Under the pieces are notes generated by a model, which made no database searches, had not been told where the DNA came from, and saw only the letters and a list, made by a program, of their open reading frames with translations. The translations under genes were made by a program, and so were the position numbers. From Bacteroidia bacterium (GTDB lineage Bacteria > Bacteroidota > Bacteroidia > B-17B0 > Aurantibacillaceae), in NCBI GenBank assembly GCA_021740825.1, contig JAIOZA010000018.1, positions 1 through 59,733 on the forward strand: a stretch of DNA of 59,733 nt, written 5' to 3'. Positions 18,121 to 27,200 of this stretch are shown here, one piece after another; position 1 is the stretch's first letter; every line of letters starts with the position of its first letter.

Positions 18121-19044
18121 ATGAGTCTTTTAGTAGTAGGTACAGTAGCTTTTGATGCCATTGAAACACCTTTCGGTAAAACCGATAAAATTGTTGGTGG
18201 AGCAGCTAGTTACATAGCTTTAGCATCGTCTTATTTCACAGATGAAATTAACTTAGTATCTGTTGTGGGAGATGATTTTCCGCAAGATTTTATGAATACA
18301 TTAAAAGGTCAGGGAGTAAACTTAGATGGCTTACAAATAAAACAAGGTGAAAAATCCTTTTTTTGGAGTGGTAAATACCATAATGATATGAATTCTCGAG
18401 ATACGTTAGAAACTCAGCTAAATGTTTTAGCAGATTTTGATCCAATTGTGCCCGAATCATATAAAACCTGTGATTTTTTAATGTTAGGAAATTTAATGCC
18501 TAATGTTCAACAAAAGGTATTGTCTCAATTAACAAAACGCCCAAAATTGATAGTATTAGATACAATGAACTTTTGGATGGATATTGCATTGCCCGAGTTG
18601 TTAGAAACAATAAAAGGTATTGATGTATTGACCATAAACGATTCTGAAGCACGCCAATTATCAGGAGAATATTCTTTAGTTAAGGCTGCTCAAAAGATAT
18701 TAACCATGGGGCCAAAAGTATTAGTGATTAAAAAAGGTGAACATGGCGCATTATTATTTAATAAAGAGGAAGTATTTTTTGCACCTGCATTACCATTAGA
18801 AGATGTATTTGATCCAACAGGAGCAGGAGATAGTTTCGCTGGTGGTTTTATAGGCTATTTAGCTAAAACAAAAGATATTAGTTTTGAAAATATGAAACGT
18901 GCAATCATTTTTGGTTCGGCAATGGCTAGTTTCACAGTTGAAAAATTTGGAACTGAGCGTTTAATAGGATTATCTCAAGATGACGTATCAAACAGAGTTC
19001 AAGAATTTGTTGACCTAGTACAATTTGATATTTCTTTAGTATAA
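18121..19044 (+). CDS. PfkB/ribokinase-family sugar or nucleoside kinase
   Basis: A cytoplasmic kinase of the ribokinase (PfkB) superfamily that phosphorylates a sugar or nucleoside hydroxyl with ATP. The C-terminal signature DPTGAGDSFAGGF (about residues 238-250) holds the catalytic Asp and the anion hole. The N-terminal GGAASYIALASSYF segment is the substrate-binding glycine region, and ending in VVGTVAFDAIETPFGK is typical of the fold's first strand. The frame is open from 18094, but the ATG at 18121 starts directly at the conserved LLVVGTVAFD strand and lies after a promoter-like box, so I use it (307 residues). The substrate cannot be read from the sequence; many Bacteroidota homologues are annotated only as sugar kinase. 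Confidence 0.9.
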   Translation: MSLLVVGTVAFDAIETPFGKTDKIVGGAASYIALASSYFTDEINLVSVVGDDFPQDFMNTLKGQGVNLDGLQIKQGEKSFFWSGKYHNDMNSRDTLETQLNVLADFDPIVPESYKTCDFLMLGNLMPNVQQKVLSQLTKRPKLIVLDTMNFWMDIALPELLETIKGIDVLTINDSEARQLSGEYSLVKAAQKILTMGPKVLVIKKGEHGALLFNKEEVFFAPALPLEDVFDPTGAGDSFAGGFIGYLAKTKDISFENMKRAIIFGSAMASFTVEKFGTERLIGLSQDDVSNRVQEFVDLVQFDISLV

Positions 19045-19064
19045 GTTTTATTGATTCATTAAAG

Positions 19065-19097
19065 AAGCTATCTCATAATCGAGACAGCTTTTTTTTG
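19065..19097 (+). terminator. terminator of the PfkB-family kinase gene
   Basis: Stem AAGCT-A-TCTC paired with GAGA-C-AGCTT (one internal mismatch), loop ATAATC, followed by eight T. It lies 20 bp after the stop. Confidence 0.8.
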
Positions 19098-19225
19098 TCT
19101 CCTTATATTTCGGATTTACTATTTCTAATATTTACTTGAATTTCACTTGAAATAGTTGCTGTGAAGTATGATTAATAGTTTTTAGAACTGATTAAATAAA
19201 ATAGCAGTGCTTCGAAAGATTTAAA

Positions 19226-20698
19226 TTACTTCTTTTTAAGTTCAGTGTCGTAAAGATATTTTGCATCTAATTCAAGCATTTCATCTTCGGAAATATTTTT
19301 TTCTTTTGCTTTTATTTTAATCTGCTCCATCCATTCTTTTGTATTTTTTATTCGTTCTTTAGCTTTATGAATAAGTTCAAGCACTTGTGGCTTACAATAA
19401 TCAGTTTCATACACATAAATTGCATCTAAATTAATCATCTCCTCAATAGAAATATTGTTTTTAACAGCTTTCTTTTTAATATCAATCATCCATTCGGGAG
19501 TTTGTGAAATTTGTTCTTTTATGATTTTAACGTATAGTTTTTGTCTGCTTGAATTTGTATTTTTTGTTTTGAGTGCTTCTAGTGCTTTGTCAACAAATCC
19601 CCATCCAATATCATGAATATTTGTTTCAGTAGCCATTAATATAATGACTTGTTGTTTTTTAATTTCATCTAAAAGGTTTAATTTACTCACCTCTCTTATT
19701 GGTTCAGTTTCGGGGTAAACTGTTTGATTATAATACCAAAATTTCGCATCTGTAAATAAATTATTGGTTAATCCCTGATAATAAATATTCCAAAAATAAC
19801 TGTCACCAATAAATAAAGCTTTGGGCTTTACATCACTTTCATTTTCTTTCCAATAGTAATTGGCATAAGGCATTGGCAGCGATTTTATAGGAAAAAGTAA
19901 ATTCATTGCTTCTCCGATATCATTATCTGGACTAATCAAAGAATCTGAAAAAGCAATATTTGTAATTTCAAAATCTCTTAAATTTAATTTTGTATTATAT
20001 TCTACATGTTTTTTTAAAGAATCTGTTGCTATCAAAGCACCATAATTACTCCAATGTATTCCTGTTTTAGGATATAAATCATAGGGTGATGCATTTTTAA
20101 GTTCTTTAAACCATTTACTGAAGTCTATATAATTAATGTTTAATTTTTTTAATAAAGCAGCAGATCTATCGTAATTACTTTCTTTTCTTTGTGAAATCCA
20201 ATTATCAGGAATAAATTCAGGATAAAAAGACGCTTTACTTGGTAAACAAATAATTTCTAAATCAATACCGTTAGCAGCTAAGATATCTTGTAATTCTTTT
20301 ATTCTTTTGAACTTCGTCGTTAGTTCATCCATAGCGATGAAATTATTGCCATAATATGATTCTATATAATTAGTTTCATATAAAAAGTCTCCCTTACCAA
20401 TAATAACTTTATCAACGTTAGCAACATTAAATAATTTATAATCTATTTGATTATTAAGCATTACATAGTAATTACGTAAACCAAAATTTTGAGTAAAATA
20501 TTTGTCTTTTACTTCTTGATAGCGACCACTAAACCAACCATCTGCAGAAATGGAGGTGTCAGGAGTTTCAACATAAGCACCTTTTAATGGTTTAATATAT
20601 TGCTTTAAATGAAGTTGATTTTGCAATAGGGGAATATAAAGGAAAATAAGAATTCCAATGAGAATAAATAAATAAGGAGATCGTTTAATGCTATTCAT
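19226..20698 (-). CDS. AlgJ/AlgX-like SGNH acetyltransferase-type protein with C-terminal helical repeats
   Basis: A 490-residue protein with one N-terminal membrane anchor (residues 8-25) and a periplasmic SGNH-like domain as in AlgJ/AlgX, which transfers acyl groups to an exopolysaccharide. Visible motifs are KTGIHWSNYG (His215, the HW motif) and ALFIGDSYF (GDS motif, Ser300). The residue two before the His, Asp in alginate enzymes, is Gly213 here, as I believe is common in Bacteroidota homologues. After the SGNH domain there are two copies of a roughly 40-residue helical motif (about 392-431 and 447-486), each with T-x-EWM-x-x-IK-x-KA and a following LDA-x-Y-x-Y. The same motif occurs in the GH16-like protein of this operon. 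It starts 2 bp after the stop of the AlgI-like gene, so the two are cotranscribed and very likely act together. Confidence 0.85.
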   Translation of the reverse strand: MNSIKRSPYLFILIGILIFLYIPLLQNQLHLKQYIKPLKGAYVETPDTSISADGWFSGRYQEVKDKYFTQNFGLRNYYVMLNNQIDYKLFNVANVDKVIIGKGDFLYETNYIESYYGNNFIAMDELTTKFKRIKELQDILAANGIDLEIICLPSKASFYPEFIPDNWISQRKESNYDRSAALLKKLNINYIDFSKWFKELKNASPYDLYPKTGIHWSNYGALIATDSLKKHVEYNTKLNLRDFEITNIAFSDSLISPDNDIGEAMNLLFPIKSLPMPYANYYWKENESDVKPKALFIGDSYFWNIYYQGLTNNLFTDAKFWYYNQTVYPETEPIREVSKLNLLDEIKKQQVIILMATETNIHDIGWGFVDKALEALKTKNTNSSRQKLYVKIIKEQISQTPEWMIDIKKKAVKNNISIEEMINLDAIYVYETDYCKPQVLELIHKAKERIKNTKEWMEQIKIKAKEKNISEDEMLELDAKYLYDTELKKK

Positions 20699-20700
20699 AT

Positions 20701-22128
20701 TTAAAATCTAAAATAGATAAATGGATTAAAGCCTGAAGATGTTATGGAAGCTAAAGACAAAGTAAATAAAATACAAGCTATGGATGCAAAAAACAGATTA
20801 CCAACTAGGCCATAATAAGAAAAATATACTTTTTGTTGAATTTTAGTTCCAATAGAAAAGCTTGTGAAAAATGAAAATAGTATTGCCAACATAAAGTAAA
20901 AGATAAACTCCGTATTTACAAAATGAGCTGGCATTGAGAAATTAAATGAAAACAATGTGGTTGTGAATTGAAAGGCATCTGTAATAGTCTCTGCTCTAAA
21001 AAACACCCAACCTATTGAAATTAAAATAAAGCAAATTATTGTTGAAAGTAATTTGCCGATTTTGCTGTAAAATTTTAGCAAGAAAATACGCTCTAATACA
21101 AGCCAAATGCCGTGGTATGCTCCCCAGAAAATAAATGTCCAAGCAGCGCCGTGCCAAAAGCCAGAAATTAAAAATACAATACAGAGATTTAAATAAAGAC
21201 GCGCATTACTATCAACTTTATTGCCTCCCAAAGGAATGTATAAATAATTTTTCATCCAACTTCCTAAGGTCATATGCCAACGTCTCCAAAATTCCGTAAT
21301 ACTTTTGGATGTATAAGGATTATCGAAATTTTCAGGAAATTTAAAACCTAACATTTTTCCTAAACCAATTGCCATATCTGAATAACCTGAAAAATCAAAG
21401 TAAATTTGAAATGTATAAGCAAACATTCCGATCCAAGCTAATCCCGATGATAAATCGGCAGTTGGCATAGCGAATATTTCATCAGCTTTAAACGCCATAG
21501 TATTTGCAATCAAAACTTTTTTTGCTAAACCAATACAAAACCTGTAAAAACCAGTTAATTTATTATCTACTGTATCGTTAATACTTCTATCTGCTATTTG
21601 ATCATGAATTTCGTGGTAACGAATAATTGGTCCTGCTATTAATTTTGGAAACATAATGATATACATTTGATACTGAAGAAAATTATCTAGCGGTTTATGA
21701 ATACGTCTGTAAACGTCCACAACATAAGTTAAGCTTTCAAATGTGTAAAAAGATATACCTATTGGTAAAATTATTTTTATCCAGATGATTTCATTAATAC
21801 CAAAACCAGATAGTAGCGAATTTAAATTATCAATAAAGAAATTACAGTATTTGAAATAAAATAATAATCCCAGATTTAAACATAAAGATAAAATCAGAAA
21901 TAGTTTTCTTTGTTTTTCAGAAACTGAATTGTATAATAATTTTACAAGATAAAAATCAAGTGTGGTTGTTGCTAAAATTACGAAGATAAATTTTGGAGCT
22001 CCCCAGCTATAAAACAGAATACTTGAAATAAGTAATACTAAATTTTTAAATTTTTGAGGCGATAAAAAATAAATCACCAAAAAAATTGGCAAAAAATAAA
22101 CCAAAAAAGTAACGCTACTAAATACCAT
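20701..22128 (-). CDS. MBOAT-family O-acyltransferase (AlgI-like)
   Basis: A 475-residue polytopic membrane protein of the MBOAT family, which passes acyl groups (usually acetyl) across the inner membrane to a periplasmic acceptor enzyme. Family signatures are the N-terminal MVFSSVTFLVYFLPIF and SSILFYSWG, the central FDFSGYSDMAIGLGKMLGF and ITEFWRRWHMTLGSWMKNYLYIPLGG, and SGFWHGAAWTFIFWG carrying the catalytic His326. Length is typical of AlgI/DltB-type proteins. It sits between the GH16-like lipoprotein gene (5 bp upstream) and the AlgJ/AlgX-like gene (2 bp downstream). The three probably O-acylate and process an extracellular polysaccharide whose identity is unknown; no polymerase or glycosyltransferase is nearby. 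Confidence 0.94.
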   Translation of the reverse strand: MVFSSVTFLVYFLPIFLVIYFLSPQKFKNLVLLISSILFYSWGAPKFIFVILATTTLDFYLVKLLYNSVSEKQRKLFLILSLCLNLGLLFYFKYCNFFIDNLNSLLSGFGINEIIWIKIILPIGISFYTFESLTYVVDVYRRIHKPLDNFLQYQMYIIMFPKLIAGPIIRYHEIHDQIADRSINDTVDNKLTGFYRFCIGLAKKVLIANTMAFKADEIFAMPTADLSSGLAWIGMFAYTFQIYFDFSGYSDMAIGLGKMLGFKFPENFDNPYTSKSITEFWRRWHMTLGSWMKNYLYIPLGGNKVDSNARLYLNLCIVFLISGFWHGAAWTFIFWGAYHGIWLVLERIFLLKFYSKIGKLLSTIICFILISIGWVFFRAETITDAFQFTTTLFSFNFSMPAHFVNTEFIFYFMLAILFSFFTSFSIGTKIQQKVYFSYYGLVGNLFFASIACILFTLSLASITSSGFNPFIYFRF

Positions 22129-22133
22129 AATTT

Positions 22134-24173
22134 CTATTCAATTGTAATTTCTAAAATTTCTCCTATTATATCTTTCTTAGGAAAAGGTATAAAATTTTGC
22201 TTGTAGGGAGCTGTAGGCCACCATTCTTCATTATGCCACTCCTGAGTAAATAAAATTATCATTTGATTGTTCGGTATGGAAGTCATAGTTTCGTCCATAA
22301 CGCATATGGTTTTTAACTTATCCTTCTCAGGACCAATTTTCCAAATTATTTTACCCGGTAACCATTCTATTTCAAAATAATAATAAGGCGCACCAAATAT
22401 TTCATTGTGATTTTTAGGAATTTTAGTTGACAATGCTTTATAAAAATGGTCCCATCTATGTAATAAATATGTTTGATTATCGAATGAAACTTCTTTCGCA
22501 CCAATATTAAATTCTTTTGGTTCATGGCATGCCATATCCCAATTGGTACAGGTAACCATTATGTCATCGTTATTGGCGGCATCATCAGTTTTATAGATGG
22601 CATTTGATTTTTTATAGGATGTTTTAGGCCAATATTGCGATTCTTTTAATATTTCAAAATCAATTTCTGAGTAGTGAGTTGATTTTACACTATGTTTAAG
22701 TGCTTCAGAATTGTTTGGTTCAGATTTTGGAATGTAGGCGATTTCTGCATTGCAATCCCTTCTTTTATTCCATTCGTTTTCACTTTGAAATAATAACCAA
22801 AACGCATTAGTTATTCCATTCCAAACATTGTCTTTGCTTAACAGTTTTGGGAACTTTATTTTAGCTCTAAATTTCCCATATGTAAAACCAATACGCGAAG
22901 AAACTCCAACTTGTTCTTTTTTATAATTACCAGGCTGAGATGCAGGATTTATTAAAGTGATACTATTTTTTTCTTTGTTTGCCTTAACGGTTGTGCATGG
23001 ACAATCAGTTGTATTTACAAACATTTTTACTCGATTATCTGTTTTTTCGTATTTGGTCTTAAGCTCATTGTATTCTGCCTTTGTAAAATTTCCCCCAACA
23101 ACATCTTTAATTTCAGGAACATTATATACCGTATAGTCTTTATCTATGTTATGAAAGTATTGCTGAAAATTTGCTTTATGATAAAGCTCTTTCGAACTAT
23201 TACAATTTGTATTAATACTATCCATGCTGAAATTAGACTTATTAATGCCTAATCTATCAATATAAATTCCAGAGGAAAGATCCATTTTTGTGGATATATT
23301 TAATTTCTTTTCTGAAATGAGAACAGCGGTGCTTTTTAAATCCTTCCCTTCTTTTAATAAAAAATACCCAAATGGATTAGCATATTTACCGCTTTTATTT
23401 GTTAGTTGTAAGTCTCTAATTTCCATTGGTATTTTTCCAATATCTTCCGAAGAAGTAACAACCAACATGAATTCATAATTACCCATGCGGGGATTTCTTT
23501 TCCATCGATTGTTTAATGATTTATCATTATTTTTCTCATAATTAATAGCCCAAATAGCATTTAAATAGATTTGTTCATCAATTGTAGTGTTTTCTTTATG
23601 AGCTTTTTCCTTTATTTTTTCTAACCATTCAGGAATCGTTTTTATATAATTCATTTTATTGATGATATTTTCATCAATGTTCAAATATTTTTCAGGATTT
23701 GCGCCAAAATATTTTTTTTCATTTCTAGGATTTCCAACAATTTTGAAACTATCCATTACAATAATTTCTTCCCCAGGAAAAAGAAATTTGGTTGGCTTGA
23801 AAGTATAAAGTCCATCAGACCAACTACCGTAAAAGTTTTCATCTGCATAATTAAGCGTATCTGTAAATTTATAGTCTTGATTTTGATAGAAAATTTTATA
23901 GTAATACTTTTTTATCTCCGAAGAGGTATTTTCTACCTTAAATTTGAATGTAAAATAGCCATTAGAGGTTTGTTTTTTTGTAGGAATTTCAATCCCATTA
24001 AAAACAGCATCAGTTAAATCAGTTTTTAAATGATATATCGTATCTTGAATGTTATTTTGATAATTTGTAAAAGGATCGAAGCCATTTACTTTTATGCCAT
24101 TGTTATTACAACTACTTAAAAGTAAAATTAATACAATAATGATAGATCTAAAAACCTGAAAAAAACACGACAT
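22134..24173 (-). CDS. GH16-like glycoside hydrolase lipoprotein
   Basis: A 679-residue lipoprotein: hydrophobic stretch IIIVLILLLSS followed by Cys22. The C-terminal part looks like a laminarinase-type beta-jelly roll: SSRIGFTYGKFRAKIKFPK (425-443), NAFWLLFQ (456-463), EIDFE (503-507) matching the GH16 catalytic E-x-D-x-x-E core, then YYFEIEWLPGKIIWKIG (597-613). The first catalytic Glu would be E503 and the acid/base E507. An insert (about residues 464-500) precedes the catalytic strand. The N-terminal half (25-215) is a beta-rich region ending in a copy of the helical motif T-x-PEW...IK-x-KA (about 170-213) shared with the AlgJ-like protein. First gene of the polysaccharide operon, with a -7 box at 24196-24203. 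Cleavage of a beta-glucan or galactan is inferred from the family only. Confidence 0.78.
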   Translation of the reverse strand: MSCFFQVFRSIIIVLILLLSSCNNNGIKVNGFDPFTNYQNNIQDTIYHLKTDLTDAVFNGIEIPTKKQTSNGYFTFKFKVENTSSEIKKYYYKIFYQNQDYKFTDTLNYADENFYGSWSDGLYTFKPTKFLFPGEEIIVMDSFKIVGNPRNEKKYFGANPEKYLNIDENIINKMNYIKTIPEWLEKIKEKAHKENTTIDEQIYLNAIWAINYEKNNDKSLNNRWKRNPRMGNYEFMLVVTSSEDIGKIPMEIRDLQLTNKSGKYANPFGYFLLKEGKDLKSTAVLISEKKLNISTKMDLSSGIYIDRLGINKSNFSMDSINTNCNSSKELYHKANFQQYFHNIDKDYTVYNVPEIKDVVGGNFTKAEYNELKTKYEKTDNRVKMFVNTTDCPCTTVKANKEKNSITLINPASQPGNYKKEQVGVSSRIGFTYGKFRAKIKFPKLLSKDNVWNGITNAFWLLFQSENEWNKRRDCNAEIAYIPKSEPNNSEALKHSVKSTHYSEIDFEILKESQYWPKTSYKKSNAIYKTDDAANNDDIMVTCTNWDMACHEPKEFNIGAKEVSFDNQTYLLHRWDHFYKALSTKIPKNHNEIFGAPYYYFEIEWLPGKIIWKIGPEKDKLKTICVMDETMTSIPNNQMIILFTQEWHNEEWWPTAPYKQNFIPFPKKDIIGEILEITIE

Positions 24174-24195
24174 ATTTACTCAATAGCTTAAATAG

Positions 24196-24203
24196 CAAAT
24201 ATA
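24196..24203 (-). promoter_or_regulatory. candidate -7 box of the polysaccharide operon
   Basis: CAAATATA on the plus strand, i.e. TATATTTG on the minus strand, is an exact TAnnTTTG match 22 bp upstream of the GH16-like gene and downstream of the macroglobulin terminator. No obvious -33 element. Confidence 0.45.
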
Positions 24204-24217
24204 CATTAAAGCTATTA

Positions 24218-24253
24218 AAATTCGGTTTTTAAGATGTCTAAAAAACCGAATTT
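24218..24253 (-). terminator. terminator of the macroglobulin gene
   Basis: A perfect 13-bp stem AAATTCGGTTTTT/AAAAACCGAATTT with a 10-nt loop. It lies 7 bp past the stop of the alpha-2-macroglobulin gene on the minus strand and separates it from the polysaccharide operon. Confidence 0.8.
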
Positions 24254-24260
24254 CCGAATA

Positions 24261-27200
24261 TTATTTCACCACTTTTACTCGTATTCCTTGGCTATGACTT
24301 GTAAATTCAGGAGCATACATACATTGAATTGTTGTAATACCATTACTAAAATCACCGTAATGATTTACTACCAAAGGATATTCGAAAACATAAGTTCCTT
24401 TATTTAAGTAGGAGAAAAAGAAATTAGTAGCTGCATCTCTAGTACTTTCGTAGTAACCTAAACCATCCTGGTATTTGAAACCACTCATAACATTAGTAGG
24501 TTCAAAGCCCGAAGCACGCGTATCTTTCATGTGCACATAACTCATATCTCTGTCAACACGTAATTCAATTCTTACTTTTATTTTATCTCCCAATTTTAAT
24601 TTAGTTGCAGAAGTTATTGGTTCAATCACCGGACCGCTTGCTGTGTTTTTTTGAAGAAATAATTGTTTCTTGATTTTTAAAGGTGTTTCGAGTGGTGTTA
24701 TTTTATCTAACTGCTCAAAGTATTGCCAGTACATGGCGCCATAACTTACTCCAACATCTTTTTTCTCCACTTTAATTTTGCCCATCGATGAAGGTTTAAT
24801 ATCCGAACCATGCCACACTTTTTTGAAGTAACCAGTTCCCGGTTCTGCATTTAATGTTTTATCTGTTTTAGGATCTAATTTTATTTCGCCAACTGTAATT
24901 TCTACATTAGGTTCAGTTGCTAACCAATCTGTTCCTTTTAATAATAGGGCATACACAGCATCTGTTGTGGAACGGGTTGTACCCCAATGTTGCGTTTGCT
25001 TACTTTTTACAAGCCATGTTTTTAAATCATCTACTGATTTTGTATCGTTATTAATTTCATCAAAGGCTTCAATCATTAAGGCTTGCATTTCTATAGGAGC
25101 TTCGTGCCATGAGTAGCCATAGTTTCCTTTCCAATACATTCCCAATTCTTCGCTATTAATACTATTTTCTTTCAACGATTTTAAAATATCTTTTGGCGTT
25201 TTCTTATCATCAAATCTAAATAGGTTAAGTGCAATCATTCCTTGCATATATCGGCTGTTTTTTAACCAGTATTTTTGTTCTTGTTTTTTATAATATTCAA
25301 AGTATTCTTTATGGTTATTTTTTATAGAAATATCTTTAAAATAACTCCGCATATATAAATATTGAATAGCCATATAACTTAAATGGTTTTCTGTTTTATA
25401 TTTTGGATAGTGTTTTTTTGTCCATTTAAATTCTTCATACATTCTATTATCACAATACTCAACAGCTTTAGTTATCATTTCCCACACTTCACTATTTTCT
25501 TTTACTTTTATCACAGCTAATTTATCTAAGTGTCCAAAACCGATAACAATATGTTGTGTGATGTACCAATCATCGGGTCCGCCTTCAAACCAAACAAAAC
25601 CACCATTAGAAGATTGTTTTTTTAGTAATTTTTTAAAGGCTTGTGTTTGTTCATTGCCCATTTTATTTAAATCAAATAATAAACCAATACGTTTTTTATT
25701 TTCGCTTTCATTTTTTGATTGTAACACCCAAGGTGTTTCTTCTAATACAACTGCTTTTAATTCCTGATTTTTTTCAAGGTTAGATAAAAACGAATCAGGA
25801 GTTGCACTTTTCCAAGCATCAAAAATGGCTTTTATTTTGGGTTTAGAATTTACAACATAAGTAGCTAAACTATTAGCATAATATCTAGAAAAAGTTTGTT
25901 CAGAGCATTCGTAGGGATATTCCATTAAATAGGGAAGTGCCTGAACTGCATACCATGCTGGGTTAGCTGTAAATTCTAATGTATAGGAATGATTTTTTAA
26001 GGTGGTAGAATTATTATTTTGATTGGTAAACTTGGTAAAATTAAATTCTTTAGTTTGCAAACTTCTTATTGGCATTGGCATACTCTCTGTAACTAACATC
26101 CTATTAGTTAAAACTGGAATTGCCATTTCTTCACCATCCGAAAAATTATTGGCTTTAGCTACTACTTTATATTTGATGGCAGAATAACCTTCAGGTATTT
26201 TTAAATTCCATTCAATAGAAGTACTTAATCCTTTTTTAACAGAAAAACTTTTATTACTATTTTTATCTTCAATTAAATTAGTAGAGATTTCTTTTTCAGT
26301 TAATGCATCATATAATTTTAATTCGGCATTTCCTGTTAATTCAGTTTCTGATAAATTAGATACTTTACTAATAAATGTAAGGTTATCGCCTTCTCTAAAA
26401 AAGCGCGGTGCATTCGGTTGCACCATTAATTCTTTTTGCGTAATCACTTCTTTTTCAAACTGTCCATATTTCAAATCCTTGGTATGAGCAAAGCCCATTA
26501 ATTTCCATTTGGTTAAGCTTTCGGGAACTGTAAATTTAATAACGACTTCGCCTTTTTCGTTGGTTTGTAATTGAGGGAAAAAGAAAGCAGTTTCATTAAA
26601 ATTATTTCTTGCTTTTATGGCAGATAAATCATTTGATTTTGATTTAGTTTCTTTATTTTCTTCTTTGTTTTTTTGTTTACTATCCGTAATGTAAGTTGAA
26701 TTATCAGAACGTGCGCCTCTAATTTGAATAGCATTTCCAACTTCTGCCAATGTTTCAGCAGCAGAAGTAACACTTTTGGTTGCCATTTTACTATACTCTT
26801 CTCTTATAACAGTTCCTTCAGATGCCATATCAGATTCTATGACAATTTCATTAGTGGAAAAGAAATTTAATCCAAAATAATTTAAGTTATCATATTGTCT
26901 ATATGGCACTGTGCGGTAATTGTTAGGCACATCATTTAACTCTGTTGAATTTGCTGTTCTTGCAATACTGGAAGTCCAGTTTAAGCGAGCATAATAACTT
27001 TGATAAATATTAAAATGCCAGTTATTAGGTTTAAAAGCATCAAGCGAAGCATCGTACATACTTGCTACCATTTCTGCCGCAGCTTTTTCTCCTTTTTTAT
27101 CTTTTAAAATCAATTTCCATTCTTCTGCTTGTCCTGGCAATAATTTATTTCTAAATGTTTCAAATTGAATGTCTAGTTCTTTATTGGTGTATGGAACTGT

